DNA of 64,000 nt from the NCBI RefSeq assembly GCF_000011385.1, contig NC_005125.1, positions 3,410,001 to 3,474,000 on the forward strand, written 5' to 3'. Positions 43,622 through 52,641 of the stretch are shown piece after piece. The notes beneath the pieces are model-generated. The model was not told the DNA's origin. It saw only the letters and a program-made list of their open reading frames with translations, and did not search any database. The stretch comes from Gloeobacter violaceus PCC 7421 (lineage in GTDB: Bacteria > Cyanobacteriota > Cyanobacteriia > Gloeobacterales > Gloeobacteraceae). Positions within the stretch are counted from its first letter, which is position 1. Each line of letters begins with the position of its first letter. The translations under genes and the position numbers were made by a program.

Positions 43622-44304
43622 CAATTGTCAAAAAAGCTCGGTCCTTTAAAAAAACGTTCCACCGCCTGCAGGGGACCCATTCGCTCGTTGAAGGCAGCCA
43701 GTTCCCTGGGGGTAAAAATCGCCTGCGATTCGCGCACCAGGATGAACCTGTCCTCCTTGCGCTCCCAGAGTTGCCACGGCTCCGGGAAGCGGCGAAACAG
43801 CACCACCGGCCGGTAGCGAAAGGCCTGCAGAAAGTAAGCCACCTCGACGCTACCGCGAAAGGCGTTGCGCGTCGATTCTTTGCCCCGGCCGACGCCGGTA
43901 AGCCCCGGACCCTCGGGCCAGTTGTTGACCATCATCAGCACTTTGTCCCCGACCCTGGCCCGCTCGGCGTAGATCTGGACTTCGTCGACGTCGATCGAAC
44001 TGGCGTCCATGAGCACCAGCGACCGCCAGCTGTTGCCGATAAATTCGCGCTCGCTGATGTTGAGCAGTTTGTAGGGGGTCTCCCCCCAGAGCGTGTAGGC
44101 ATAATCGGCGATCCCCGTGCCCGAGACGGCCAAAAGCGGCTGGGGCAGCACATCGAGCAGGGGCCGGGTGATCGCAGTGGCCGATTTGCGGCCGGTCTGG
44201 ATTTCGACCTGCAGTCGGGTGCGTCCGGCTTCGAGGGCATTGCGCACCGAGCGCTGGGCCTGTAGGAGGGCTTGTTCGAACGTTTCGGGCAGAGGACAGA
44301 TCAT
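43618..44304 (-). CDS. DUF1995 family protein
   Basis: 228 residues, no signal peptide. Family features: LPETFEQALLQAQRSVRNALEAG, RLQVEIQ near the N-terminus, VDEVQIYAERARVGDKVLMMVNNWPEG, FLQAFRYRPVVLFRRFPEPWQLW. DUF1995 occurs in cyanobacteria and chloroplasts and is linked to photosynthetic organisms without a clear enzymatic role. Upstream member of a two-gene unit with miaA. Confidence 0.85.
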   Translation of the reverse strand: MICPLPETFEQALLQAQRSVRNALEAGRTRLQVEIQTGRKSATAITRPLLDVLPQPLLAVSGTGIADYAYTLWGETPYKLLNISEREFIGNSWRSLVLMDASSIDVDEVQIYAERARVGDKVLMMVNNWPEGPGLTGVGRGKESTRNAFRGSVEVAYFLQAFRYRPVVLFRRFPEPWQLWERKEDRFILVRESQAIFTPRELAAFNERMGPLQAVERFFKGPSFFDNW

Positions 44305-44357
44305 CGCGACGAACTTGGGTCACTGAGCCATTGTGCCATCGTCGGCTCAGGCTCCGT

Positions 44358-45098
44358 CTACGGTTGGTCCGGATCCACACCCAGCTCGCGCAGTTTTTGG
44401 GCGAGGGCCGCGGAGCGTTGCTCGGCAAGTTCGGCGCGCTGCTCAAGGCGCTCCACCTGCTCCCAGCCGCACAGCAGCAATTGCCCATCCGCGTCCCACC
44501 AGCGCAACCAGGGTAACTCCACATCCATGTAGCGCCCTTGCCAGATTCCCAACTCCACGCCCATCAACGCAATCGGAAAGTGACCGTGCAGGTTGGGCGG
44601 CAAGCGCCGGTAGCGGCCCGCCACCAATTCGTAGACTTCGACGGCGGCTTTTTGAACTTCGTAGATGCCGTAGTAGGCCGGTCGGATCACCCGCTCGTAG
44701 ATCCAGAACTTGCCGGTGTAAGGGGTGGTGTCTCTTTCCTCGATGCCGTCGCCGGAAGCAAATTCGAGCACAATCAGCGGTGGGATGAGTTCCTGCCACA
44801 GCACGTAAGAACGCCGGTACTGCCCCGGCGGCAACGGCACCACATCCGGCACGTAAAACCAGTCGGGAGCCTCCGCTCCCCGCTCCGGCGGCTCGGTCAG
44901 CCGCCAGTAGATGCCGCAGTCCTGTCCAATGGCGTAGTGCCCGTTCGGGTGCAGTTCCGCCAGGCGGGGGCGAATGCTGTCGGTGAGCAGGACGCTCTGG
45001 GGGTGCTCCTGAAAATTTTTCACGAAGGTGCCGTCCGACTCCGGGAGCTGGGTGTGGTCGGGCAGGGCGCAAGCGAATGTGGAAGGCTGGCTGACCAT
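44358..45098 (-). CDS. Uma2-family (DUF820) putative restriction-endonuclease-like protein, long form
   Basis: 246 residues from ATG 45098. The Uma2 fold has GQDCGIYWRLTEPPERGAEAPDWFYV (carrying the PD motif), PPLIVLEFASGDGIEE (E-x-x-S), and KFWIYERVIRPAYYGIYE (extended ExK-like site). A C-terminal helical coil (VERLEQRAELAEQRSAALAQKLRELG) extends beyond the core as in other cyanobacterial paralogues. The family is expanded in cyanobacteria and of unclear role. A second, shorter member lies at 49908-50612. Confidence 0.85.
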   Translation of the reverse strand: MVSQPSTFACALPDHTQLPESDGTFVKNFQEHPQSVLLTDSIRPRLAELHPNGHYAIGQDCGIYWRLTEPPERGAEAPDWFYVPDVVPLPPGQYRRSYVLWQELIPPLIVLEFASGDGIEERDTTPYTGKFWIYERVIRPAYYGIYEVQKAAVEVYELVAGRYRRLPPNLHGHFPIALMGVELGIWQGRYMDVELPWLRWWDADGQLLLCGWEQVERLEQRAELAEQRSAALAQKLRELGVDPDQP

Positions 45099-45456
45099 CG
45101 AACGAACCTCGCGAACAATGTTAGTCAAGATACTAAAAATCCTAGAAGATAAGCACGACATGGATATGAATCCGCAATGCAGAGCGGATTGCTACCACAG
45201 AATCAGTCGTTAATCAACATTTGTATTTGCTAAGTGAGTTAGGTTCCATTGTGCTTTTTCGTGAATTAAACTTGGAAAATTATAATAACGAGGTCTGCAT
45301 CGTATAATCAAAATACTTTTTTTGTTGATGGGTGGCCCCAGCTGTGAGCGAACTGCCTGCATAAACTGATCCATGTTGGAGCAATGCAGTTCTTCTTGTC
45401 GAACAACACTTAGTGAACCGTAAAAATATTTTTGAACTGTGGAAGGAAGGGGAAGC
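45099..45456. other. AT-rich upstream region of the HEPN-ATPase cassette
   Basis: About 360 bp; GC falls abruptly from the surrounding ~60% to roughly 35-40%, marking the left edge of a transferred segment. It contains no gene that I can support. The cassette promoter is probably here. Confidence 0.5.
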
Positions 45457-45897
45457 TTGTCAGATACTTATGGGAAAAGCATTCAGCTGGGAGCCTCAAG
45501 GAGGCGTTTAGAAGATGCGGAAGTTTTGCATGAAAATGGAAGGTGTATTGGTGCAATGTATATAGGAGGATACGCTGTAGAATGTTCATTGAAAGCTTTG
45601 ATTTGTCATCAAGAAAGAGTGCTTAATTTGAAGGATACTCAAACATATAAAAAAATTCTACAAGGCTACGATTTGCATAACTTATCGCTACTGCTAGGGG
45701 CAATACCATCCTTGCAAAGGGCAATTAATCTTGATAAAACAGGACAATACAAACGAGCTTGGAAAACCGTTACTTCTGTCTGGCTCAGTGGTGACTTAAG
45801 GTATTCTAAACACAATGGAACAGCTAGCGATAGTAGACCATTTGTTGAATCCGTGAAGGTTTTACACAAATTTATTCTAGAGCGAATGGGTGAATAA
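45457..45897 (+). CDS. HEPN-domain protein (first gene of an AT-rich cassette)
   Basis: 146 residues from TTG 45457, which follows GGAAGGGGAAGC; a GTG at 45439 would add six residues. The helical core has ASRRRLEDAEVLHENGRCIGAMYIGGYAVECSLKALI, the typical HEPN start, then GYDLHNLSLLLGAIP and LRYSKH near residue 110. LRYSKH could represent a shortened R-x(n)-H motif, so RNase activity is uncertain. HEPN proteins are often nucleases or partners in toxin-antitoxin and defence modules. It ends 2 bp before the dual-ATPase gene, so the two almost certainly form one unit. Confidence 0.75.
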   Translation: MSDTYGKSIQLGASRRRLEDAEVLHENGRCIGAMYIGGYAVECSLKALICHQERVLNLKDTQTYKKILQGYDLHNLSLLLGAIPSLQRAINLDKTGQYKRAWKTVTSVWLSGDLRYSKHNGTASDSRPFVESVKVLHKFILERMGE

Positions 45898-45899
45898 CC

Positions 45900-48569
45900 A
45901 TGGCAAATAGTTCGAGTGATAGTAACGTCGACGAACAAATTAAGCGGTTAATCAAAAAGGCTTTAAAACCGAAGAATAGTGATCAGTTTACTATTGAGAT
46001 TCAGCGAACAGCATTAAATTGGATAAGACTTAAGATTGTTTCAGATCACTTCGCTGGAAAAATGAAAACAGAAAGAGAGGAAATCATTGACTCGATACTA
46101 ATCCACGAAAATTTGAGTTTGGGTAAGTATCCATTTGCTGGTTATGAGTTGCTGACGCAAGATGAATTGCTAATTCAACCTCCTCAATTTGTTCAATTGC
46201 CATTATGGTCTGAAATCTTAATGGCACCCGAATCGCATCAAGTTATATCATCTCCCGATCAACCGAAACGACCATTGGTAGTTTCTTTTTACTCGTTCAA
46301 AGGTGGAGTTGGTCGTACTACTTCGTTAGGAATAGTTGCTGGCATTCTTGCAACTAGGAAGCGAAAAATAGTTATGGTCGATTTCGATTTAGAGGCTCCA
46401 GGCTTATCCGCTATGTTCAGGAATGATAGGGAACTGAGAAGTGTAGATAAAACTGGAGTCGTTGATTACTTGTATCAAAGATATTTGACACCGGACGAAG
46501 ATTGCCCAAAGATACAGGATTGTATTCAAGCAGTAAATCTTGAGCATAGAGGCGAACTTTTCCTCATTCCAGCAGGAAATTATGACGAAGAGTATGTCCA
46601 TAAACTTGCTGATCTTAACATTGAAACGTTGTATAGAAGAAGTAATAATCCAGTTCTCCGTTTAATCGACGATATTAGTACTGCAGTGAACCCAGATGTA
46701 ATATTAATAGACTCCCGCCCTGGCTTCAATAATATTAGTGCGGTGTCAATATTTGATTTGGCTGACTTAGCTATAATTTGCTTTACACCAACTGATCAAA
46801 GCTTTGAAGGTCTTCGTATAGCTCTTAAGGCTATTAGGAAGCAGCAAGAGTATCAAGGTCGGCCCGATATCCATTTTCTTTTGACACCAATACCATTATT
46901 GGCGCAAGAGCAATCCGAAGTGCTTATGGCGCGTGTTGAAGAATGGCTATCCGAGAATTATGGTGTGCCTAACAATCAACTAATTAATGAAATGTATAAT
47001 GTAGTCTATTACAATGCTAGAACGTTCTTATTAAGAAGCTTAGTAAATGGCATTCCAAAAGAAATTCAGGATGCATACACTTCAATAGCTGACATTATTG
47101 ACGCGAGTTTGCCCGATGTAAAAAGCGACTTGCCTGGAACAAAACTGAATAAAAATAAAAGCGACCAAATCATTAAAGAACTCGAATTTAAGTCAGCTAC
47201 TGCTCAAGAACTGGATCCTTCAGAAATACCTAATATTTTTCAAAAAACAGAGGATTTTCCCAGATTTCTTAGCAAAAGTACTTGGCTAATCCGGGGAGCA
47301 AAGGGAACAGGTAAAAGCTTATTATTCAGACTCTTTATTGAGCAGGCCAACGAGGCAAGAAAATTGGCTGAAGCAGATGTTGAACTGAAAAACGTTCGAT
47401 TTGTAGCGGGCCATGGAAGACTCAGCCTAGTTGGTCCGATGTTGGAAAGTACGGACTTAAATAGTTTTGAAGGTCAAGCAGGTGAACTATGTTGGCAAAG
47501 TTTCTGGATAAATTATGCACTCTTGCGACTTTGCCATTCCGATCCAAAAATAAGAGAGCTAGCGGATTTAGACCCATCTCTGGTCTCTTTAAGTGCTAGC
47601 AATGACTCTTCGCACAGTAAGACTGTCAATTGGTTAGTTGAAAGAGCAAAGAATCCATTGATAGGTCCCAAGAGCATAGACGAGATTCGAACTATAGATA
47701 GATGGCTGGGTGATCACAGGCTGCAAATTTGGCTTCTATACGATGAACTTGACGCAGGATTCAGTAGTAATTACGAGCAGAGGAAACGAGCTATAGAAGC
47801 ATTGCTATCTTGGTGGTTAGAAAGCGGAAACTTGCTTAAAAATATAACGCCGAAAATCTTTATTAGAGAAGATATATGGAATCGACTCGATTTTACAAAC
47901 AAAGGACATTACACTGGTCACTCTGTTGAACTCCGGTGGGAAGAAGCTGATTTATGGCGCCTAATTCTCAGGCAAGTGCTAAGAAGCTCTACATCATTTA
48001 CTAAATATCTAAAGGATACATATGGAATTTCTTTACAGCTTTTAGATAACATTTCCCTGGATCAGCTGAGGAAAGGATTGTACCCGTTGTGGGGCGAACG
48101 TATGGGGCGCACAAAGAAAGCATACACTTACAATTGGGTTAGAACACGTATTGCCGACGGTAAAAACAATTGTTTTCCAAGGAGTTTAATATACCTTCTA
48201 CAAAAAGCCGTGAAAATCGAAAAATCACTTTCTCGAGACTACAGCACTGAAATAATACTTCGACCAAAATCATTGATCGAGGCGTTTCCGGATGTCTCCG
48301 ACCAGCGCGTTGACGAGGTTTGTAATGAATATCCAGAATTCAAAGAGCATTTGGATAAGCTTCAGAGCGAGCGCTCCCCGATTGGAGAAGATCGACTTGC
48401 AGAAGTCTGGGACATGCAGGAAAGTGAGGTAATTCTTCAAATAAAAAGTATGGTGGAAGCAGGAATCCTTGTGGAACGTACTCGTCCTGTTGATCCTCCT
48501 CCACGGTTGTATGCAGTTGCAGAACTCTACTTGTATGGCCTAAAAATGGTTCGTAAGGGTCAAAGGTAA
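45900..48569 (+). CDS. Large dual P-loop protein: ParA/MinD-type ATPase fused to an AAA-like ATPase
   Basis: 889 residues. Residues ~1-125 are a helical N-terminal region. Residues ~126-400 are a SIMIBI ATPase with deviant Walker A KGGVGRTT (134-141), VDFDLEAPG (160-168) and IDSRPG (270-275). Residues ~440-770 contain a second P-loop GAKGTGKS (466-473) and a Walker B-like LLYDELD (612-618), followed by IFIREDIW. The second half resembles the uncharacterised 'Sll1717-like' P-loop ATPases. Residues ~780-880 look like a winged helix (SEVILQIKSMVEAGILVERTR). Neither domain is a known chromosome-partition protein. The gene is AT-rich, lies next to an IS5, and pairs with a HEPN gene; a conflict or defence role is inferred. 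Confidence 0.8.
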   Translation: MANSSSDSNVDEQIKRLIKKALKPKNSDQFTIEIQRTALNWIRLKIVSDHFAGKMKTEREEIIDSILIHENLSLGKYPFAGYELLTQDELLIQPPQFVQLPLWSEILMAPESHQVISSPDQPKRPLVVSFYSFKGGVGRTTSLGIVAGILATRKRKIVMVDFDLEAPGLSAMFRNDRELRSVDKTGVVDYLYQRYLTPDEDCPKIQDCIQAVNLEHRGELFLIPAGNYDEEYVHKLADLNIETLYRRSNNPVLRLIDDISTAVNPDVILIDSRPGFNNISAVSIFDLADLAIICFTPTDQSFEGLRIALKAIRKQQEYQGRPDIHFLLTPIPLLAQEQSEVLMARVEEWLSENYGVPNNQLINEMYNVVYYNARTFLLRSLVNGIPKEIQDAYTSIADIIDASLPDVKSDLPGTKLNKNKSDQIIKELEFKSATAQELDPSEIPNIFQKTEDFPRFLSKSTWLIRGAKGTGKSLLFRLFIEQANEARKLAEADVELKNVRFVAGHGRLSLVGPMLESTDLNSFEGQAGELCWQSFWINYALLRLCHSDPKIRELADLDPSLVSLSASNDSSHSKTVNWLVERAKNPLIGPKSIDEIRTIDRWLGDHRLQIWLLYDELDAGFSSNYEQRKRAIEALLSWWLESGNLLKNITPKIFIREDIWNRLDFTNKGHYTGHSVELRWEEADLWRLILRQVLRSSTSFTKYLKDTYGISLQLLDNISLDQLRKGLYPLWGERMGRTKKAYTYNWVRTRIADGKNNCFPRSLIYLLQKAVKIEKSLSRDYSTEIILRPKSLIEAFPDVSDQRVDEVCNEYPEFKEHLDKLQSERSPIGEDRLAEVWDMQESEVILQIKSMVEAGILVERTRPVDPPPRLYAVAELYLYGLKMVRKGQR

Positions 48570-48609
48570 GCTTAAATACAATCTCTCTCTAATGCTAAGT
48601 ATTCATCTA

Positions 48610-49432
48610 GGGCGTGTCATCAATTAGGTAAAGTGGTAGAGCCAGTGCAGCAGTTCTTGCCATGACCCGACGCTATGCCTTGCGCGATGACCAGTGGGAA
48701 CGCATCAAAGACCTTCTGCCCGGGCGAGAAGGCACTGTCGGCGTTACGGCCAAAGATAATCGTCTGTTCGTGGAAGCCGTTTTGTACCGCTATCGCGCAG
48801 GTATTCCCTGGCGCGACCTACCCGAGCGCTTTGGCGATTTTCGAGTTATACATACACACTTCAGACGCTGGTCCCAATCAGGCGTGTGGCAGCAGGTGTT
48901 TGAGCAGCTGGCGGAGGAGGCCGACAATGAATACGCGATGATTGATTCGACTATCGTCCGCGCCCACCAACACAGTGCGGGGGCAAAGGGGGGGAGCCTG
49001 AGCAAGAGGCAATCGGTCGCAGCCGAGGGGGATTGAGTACGAAGATTCATGCAACGGTCGATGCCCTGGGCAATCCGCTCGGCTTTCACCTGACGCCTGG
49101 CCAAGCGTGCGATTTGGAGGGAGCAGATAGACTATTGGCGGACATCAAGAGCGAGATGTTGATTGCCGACAAGGGTTACGACGCAGATGAGCGGGTCATC
49201 AAGCGCCTGGCGGCTTAGGGCAAGACGGCTGTGATCCCGCCGAAGCGCAATCGCACGCAGCCGCGCACTTACGACAAGCACTTATACAAAGCCCGTCACC
49301 CGATGGAGAACTTTTTTGCCCGGCTCAAGCAGTATCGGGCGATTGCGACGCGCTACGACAAACGGGCAAGCAATTTTCTCGGAGCGATCCATCTGGCCGC
49401 AGCGGTCATCTGGCTAAATTGATGACACGCCC
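48610..49432 (+). mobile_element. IS5-family (IS427/IS1031-like) element
   Basis: The 16-bp terminal inverted repeat GGGCGTGTCATCAATT (48610-48625) is matched exactly inverted at 49417-49432. TA flanks both ends, and CTAG can be read as an alternative target duplication (48607-48610 and 49432-49435). Length ~820 bp. It has inserted between the dual-ATPase gene and the DCC gene. Confidence 0.92.
48662..49422 (+). pseudogene. IS5-family transposase with -1 frameshift site and an internal TAG
   Basis: The first frame (MTRRYALRDDQWERIKDLLPG to the ~49036 stop) includes IPWRDLPERFGDF and the first Asp in AMIDSTIVRAHQH. The second frame, in -1, joins at the run A3G7 (48985-48994) and reads GRSRGGLSTKIHATVDALGNPLGF, IADKGYDADE (second Asp). 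After TAG 49216-49218 it resumes GKTAVIPPKRNRTQ and ends with RHPMENFFARLKQYRAIATRYDK (the Glu). The frameshift fits programmed -1 slippage known for this group; the TAG would prevent a full product. So the copy is probably dead. Confidence 0.88.
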
Positions 49433-49475
49433 TAGAGTAAAATTTAGGGGAGGCAGATCGCTGAGGTGATCCAGT

Positions 49476-49889
49476 TTGCCTGATGCACAAGGTATTTTAC
49501 TGATCTACGACGGCCTGTGCAACCTGTGCGTCAACCTGGTGCAGTGGCTCGAACGCCTGGATGAGGGCCGTCAATTTCGCTACGTGCCGATGCAGGATCA
49601 AACCGGTCTGGAGCGCTACGAAGTGGCTCTCGGTCAGTGCGAAGCGGGGATGATCCTCATCGATCCCGGCCCGCCCGAGCGCCGATACCAGGGCAGTGCC
49701 GCCGCCGAGGAGATCGCCCGCCGGATGCCCGGGGGAGAGGCGGTGATCGCCGTTTATCGCTCCGTACCGGGATTGCCGGGGCTGGGGGACGGTTGCTACG
49801 TCCAGATCCGCGACCACCGCTACGACTGGTTCGGGCGGCGCAGCGAAATTTACCGCAGCACCTACCCACCGGTTGCTTCGGTGGTCTGA
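49476..49889 (+). CDS. DCC-family thiol-disulfide oxidoreductase (DUF393)
   Basis: 137 residues from a TTG start with GAGGTGATC upstream. The N-terminal LIYDGLCNLCVNLVQWL holds the DxxCxxC-type DCC motif; RFRYVPMQDQTG and VYRSVPGLPGLGDGCYVQIRDHRYDWFG complete the family pattern. Small thioredoxin-like redox protein without signal peptide. Confidence 0.88.
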   Translation: MPDAQGILLIYDGLCNLCVNLVQWLERLDEGRQFRYVPMQDQTGLERYEVALGQCEAGMILIDPGPPERRYQGSAAAEEIARRMPGGEAVIAVYRSVPGLPGLGDGCYVQIRDHRYDWFGRRSEIYRSTYPPVASVV

Positions 49890-49907
49890 AAATGTAGGTG
49901 TTGCGCA

Positions 49908-50612
49908 CTAACTTTCCGTCAGATCCAGCAGCACCCGAACGGGAACGATCGCATCGGCAAAAGCCGCGGGTGAAACCGACTCATCCTCTGTGCAAATCCT
50001 CTCGCTGCGGTATCGCGACGGCCCCGGTCGGGTGAAGACAAAAACTCGGCGGTTGTTGATGTCTACGACCCAATATTCCTTGATGCCGGATCGTGAGTGC
50101 GTTTCATTTTTGATGGTGAGATCGTAAGTGAGGGTTGTGTCCGCCACTTCGACTACAAACCGGATGTTCTCGGGCTTTGGGTGATTGGTGACGTACCTGC
50201 GGGGGCTCAGCCGCAGGACAGCCATGTCCGGTTCCGGTTGACCCAGTTCGCCCAGTTCCACGGGCTGCTCTCTGCGCAACCGGGCGCGCCCTTCGAACAA
50301 CCCTTGAAAGCAACTTTCCAGGTTGTTGACGATCTCGGTGTGTACCGGACCCTTCGGACTCATGGAGAAAATTCGGCCATTGATGAATTCGACGCGCTCG
50401 GCAGGGTGCAGTATGCCTACCTCGGCCATCCGATGGTACTCATTGGCGGTAAATAGACGCGGGCGGCGCGTATCTGCGGACACAACACAGCCGTTTACCA
50501 GTACCTGCTGCTCGTGTGCGAGCAAAATTCTTGCTTCCTGCAGGCGGTGGTACTCGCCCTCGCTGAATGCGCGCAAATGCGGACCAAGCCCTTGTTCAAG
50601 CAATGGGGGCAT
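49908..50612 (-). CDS. Uma2-family (DUF820) putative endonuclease-like protein, short form
   Basis: 234 residues from ATG 50612. Seen are LFTANEYHRMAEVGIL, ERVEFINGRIFSMSPKGPVHTEIVNNL, EPDMAVLRLSPRRY (PD site), IRFVVEVADTTLTYDLTIKNETHSRSGIKEYWVVDI (E-x-x-x-x, then K-x-x-x-Y), all expected in Uma2. A longer open frame to 50777 would extend over the HNH gene's start on the other strand and was not used. Unlike the gene at 44358, it carries the more standard active-site spacing. Confidence 0.85.
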   Translation of the reverse strand: MPPLLEQGLGPHLRAFSEGEYHRLQEARILLAHEQQVLVNGCVVSADTRRPRLFTANEYHRMAEVGILHPAERVEFINGRIFSMSPKGPVHTEIVNNLESCFQGLFEGRARLRREQPVELGELGQPEPDMAVLRLSPRRYVTNHPKPENIRFVVEVADTTLTYDLTIKNETHSRSGIKEYWVVDINNRRVFVFTRPGPSRYRSERICTEDESVSPAAFADAIVPVRVLLDLTES

Positions 50613-50752
50613 TGTGCATTCCAATGAACCTGCATGATTCCGATGATATCTGGCCTTTTTGTGCTGGGAGTGCTGTTGCTGAACCTCTTTGAGCGGAGTG
50701 GAAAAAGCCCGCTGCCCGGCTGCGTGAGCGGCAGTTTGGCCCCCCGGATAGG

Positions 50753-51343
50753 ATGGGTTCCATGCACCGATGCCCACACTGCCTTCAGGATTTTTTGCTG
50801 CGCACCGACCCCTGCCCGGGCTGCGTGGATCTGGCCACCCAGCGCTCCCGCGCCAAAAAAGCGAAGGAGCGCCGCGCCGCCTACGACCCGGTGGGCCAGG
50901 TGGAGGAGTGGGAATTTTGGGATCTGCTGCGCTGGTACTGTGAGTGTCCCTGCTGCGGCAAGCCCTGGGCCACCGCCGGGATCGTCGCCCGCGACCACAT
51001 CGTGCCGGTCAGCCGCGGCGGCCCCAACGAGGCAAAAAACCTGCAACCGCTCTGTCAAAGCTGCAACCTCTGGAAGAGCGATCACATCATTTACTTCGAC
51101 CGCCACTTTCCGGGCCGCTGCGCCCCGCTGCCGGAACACCTGCTTGCTTATCTACCCGCCATCCAGGCGGACCCCTCGGTACAATTGCCCCTCATCGCCC
51201 CCGGCACCGTCGATGCGACTCTGCGCTATCCGCAGGCCACCCCCCGCCAACTCGAAGCGATTACCCTCGTCCTGAGCGGCAAACTGCCCGATTGCGAAGG
51301 TCAGATTTCGGTGGACGAAGTCGATTTATTGTTGGATCTCTAA
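50753..51343 (+). CDS. HNH endonuclease-like zinc-finger protein
   Basis: 196 residues. The N-terminus has a rubredoxin-like pair of CxxC motifs (CPHCLQDF, then CPGC), then a central CPCCGKPW, followed by the HNH core DHIVPVSRGGPNEAKNLQPLCQSCN (His, Asn and His, plus a CxxC zinc clamp). The C-terminal ~80 residues have no obvious family. Nuclease activity is plausible from the intact HNH core, but the target is unknown. It is monocistronic. Confidence 0.85.
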   Translation: MGSMHRCPHCLQDFLLRTDPCPGCVDLATQRSRAKKAKERRAAYDPVGQVEEWEFWDLLRWYCECPCCGKPWATAGIVARDHIVPVSRGGPNEAKNLQPLCQSCNLWKSDHIIYFDRHFPGRCAPLPEHLLAYLPAIQADPSVQLPLIAPGTVDATLRYPQATPRQLEAITLVLSGKLPDCEGQISVDEVDLLLDL

Positions 51344-51404
51344 AACCTGATCCCCACTTCTGAGAGGGCTGTAACATTTTGTTATAAGCAGTGGGACGGT
51401 AACG

Positions 51405-52373
51405 ATGAAGATCCTGGTGATGGGTGCGACGGGCAACCTGGGACGGCAGGTCGTGCGGCGGGCGATCGACGAGGGGCATACGGTCCGCTGCGGGGTGCGC
51501 AACCGCGAGAAAGCCCAGTTTCTGGAGCAGTGGGGAGCGCAACTGTTCGGCGGCGACCTGCGCGAGGCGGACTGCTACGAGCCGCTGCTTGCCGATATGG
51601 AGGCGGTGATCCTGACGGCCAGCGCCCTGGCCAGCCGCGACGGGCGCGACAAGACCAACAACATCGACAACGTGGATGATGCCGGCATGCGCGCCTTTAT
51701 CGACGCAATGCGCGGCCGACCCCTCCAGCGGGCGGTCTACACTTCTGTACTGCGCTGCGACGAATTTCCCGACAGCAAGATGATGCGCACCAAGCACAAA
51801 GTCGAGGAGCACCTGGAGCGCTCGGGTGTACCCTACACCATCCTGCGGCTGAGTGCTTTCATGCAGGGGCTCATTCCCGAATTTGCCCTGCCGATTCTGG
51901 AGAAAAAACCCGTGCGCATCCAGCGCAACCCTTCGCCGATTGCCTACATCAGCACCCTGGATGCGGCAAAGTTCGCGGTGGCCGCCTGCACCCTCCCCAT
52001 CCTCAATAACCGCACCATCGGCGTGAGCGGCCCCGAAGTCTGGGATGTCCAGGCCATCATCAAGCTGTGCGACGATCTGTCCGGCGTCAAGCAGATACCC
52101 AAGGTGAGCATTCTTTCTGAAGGCCAGAAGCGCATCAACGAACTATTGGCCAGAATGCTGAACCCAAATCTTATCGAGCTGTTGCGCTTCAGCGAGGCGT
52201 TCGCCACCGGCCAGACCTACAGCGCCGATATGGACGCGGCGGGAGAGCTGTTCGGCATTCCCGCCACGTCGCTAACCAAGGTAGAACCATTCCTGCAGGA
52301 GTACTTCGCAATTATCAAGCGGCGTTTGCGCGAAAAGAACTATCAGGAGCCCAAGGTCAAGTCGCCTTTCTAG
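51405..52373 (+). CDS. Atypical SDR, Ycf39-like NAD(P)-binding protein
   Basis: 322 residues. The N-terminus has the atypical SDR Rossmann motif ILVMGATGNLGRQVVRRAID and the middle has YTSVLRCDEFPDSKMMRTKHKVEEHLERSGVPYTILRLSAFMQGL, as in Ycf39/HCF244 proteins. Ycf39 helps insert chlorophyll into early photosystem II with Hlip partners, which suits the hli gene 4 kb away. It may instead be a generic quinone-oxidoreductase-like SDR. Its TAG stop overlaps the start of the dispersed repeat. Confidence 0.8.
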   Translation: MKILVMGATGNLGRQVVRRAIDEGHTVRCGVRNREKAQFLEQWGAQLFGGDLREADCYEPLLADMEAVILTASALASRDGRDKTNNIDNVDDAGMRAFIDAMRGRPLQRAVYTSVLRCDEFPDSKMMRTKHKVEEHLERSGVPYTILRLSAFMQGLIPEFALPILEKKPVRIQRNPSPIAYISTLDAAKFAVAACTLPILNNRTIGVSGPEVWDVQAIIKLCDDLSGVKQIPKVSILSEGQKRINELLARMLNPNLIELLRFSEAFATGQTYSADMDAAGELFGIPATSLTKVEPFLQEYFAIIKRRLREKNYQEPKVKSPF

Positions 52374-52641
52374 AGTAGGTGTCAGGATAAGAACCCTTGT
52401 CCGTTGAGATCTTCAAGACAACCTTTTCGCCGCAGCCGCCTACCTTTCCAACCTGCGCCAGGCCCACACCGACCCGGTTTCCCGCCTCACCCATCCCTGG
52501 TCCGGGGGGTGTCGGGGGGGTGGCACCCCCTCGACGCGGGGAGGTTGGAGAGCGCGAGAGGGGAACCCGAAGGGGGTTCCGCCTCTCGCGCCACAGACTG
52601 TCGTGCAAAACCAACCGCAGGCCTCAGGTGCCTGGACCAAT
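52371..52641 (+). repeat. Dispersed repeat element, copy 2
   Basis: It begins TAGAGTAGGTGTCAGG on the SDR-gene stop and ends CTCAGGTGCCTGGACC just past the stop of the convergent protease gene. The segment 52499-52640 matches copy 1 at 27361-27490 in reverse orientation with only a few differences. The middle ~100 bp is different between the copies. It contains no gene. Confidence 0.8.

Noticed and set aside
45900-48569. Annotating the dual-ATPase protein as a chromosome partition protein ParA
   Set aside because: It is three times longer than ParA, has a second ATPase domain, and lies beside a HEPN gene rather than parB or parS-like sites.
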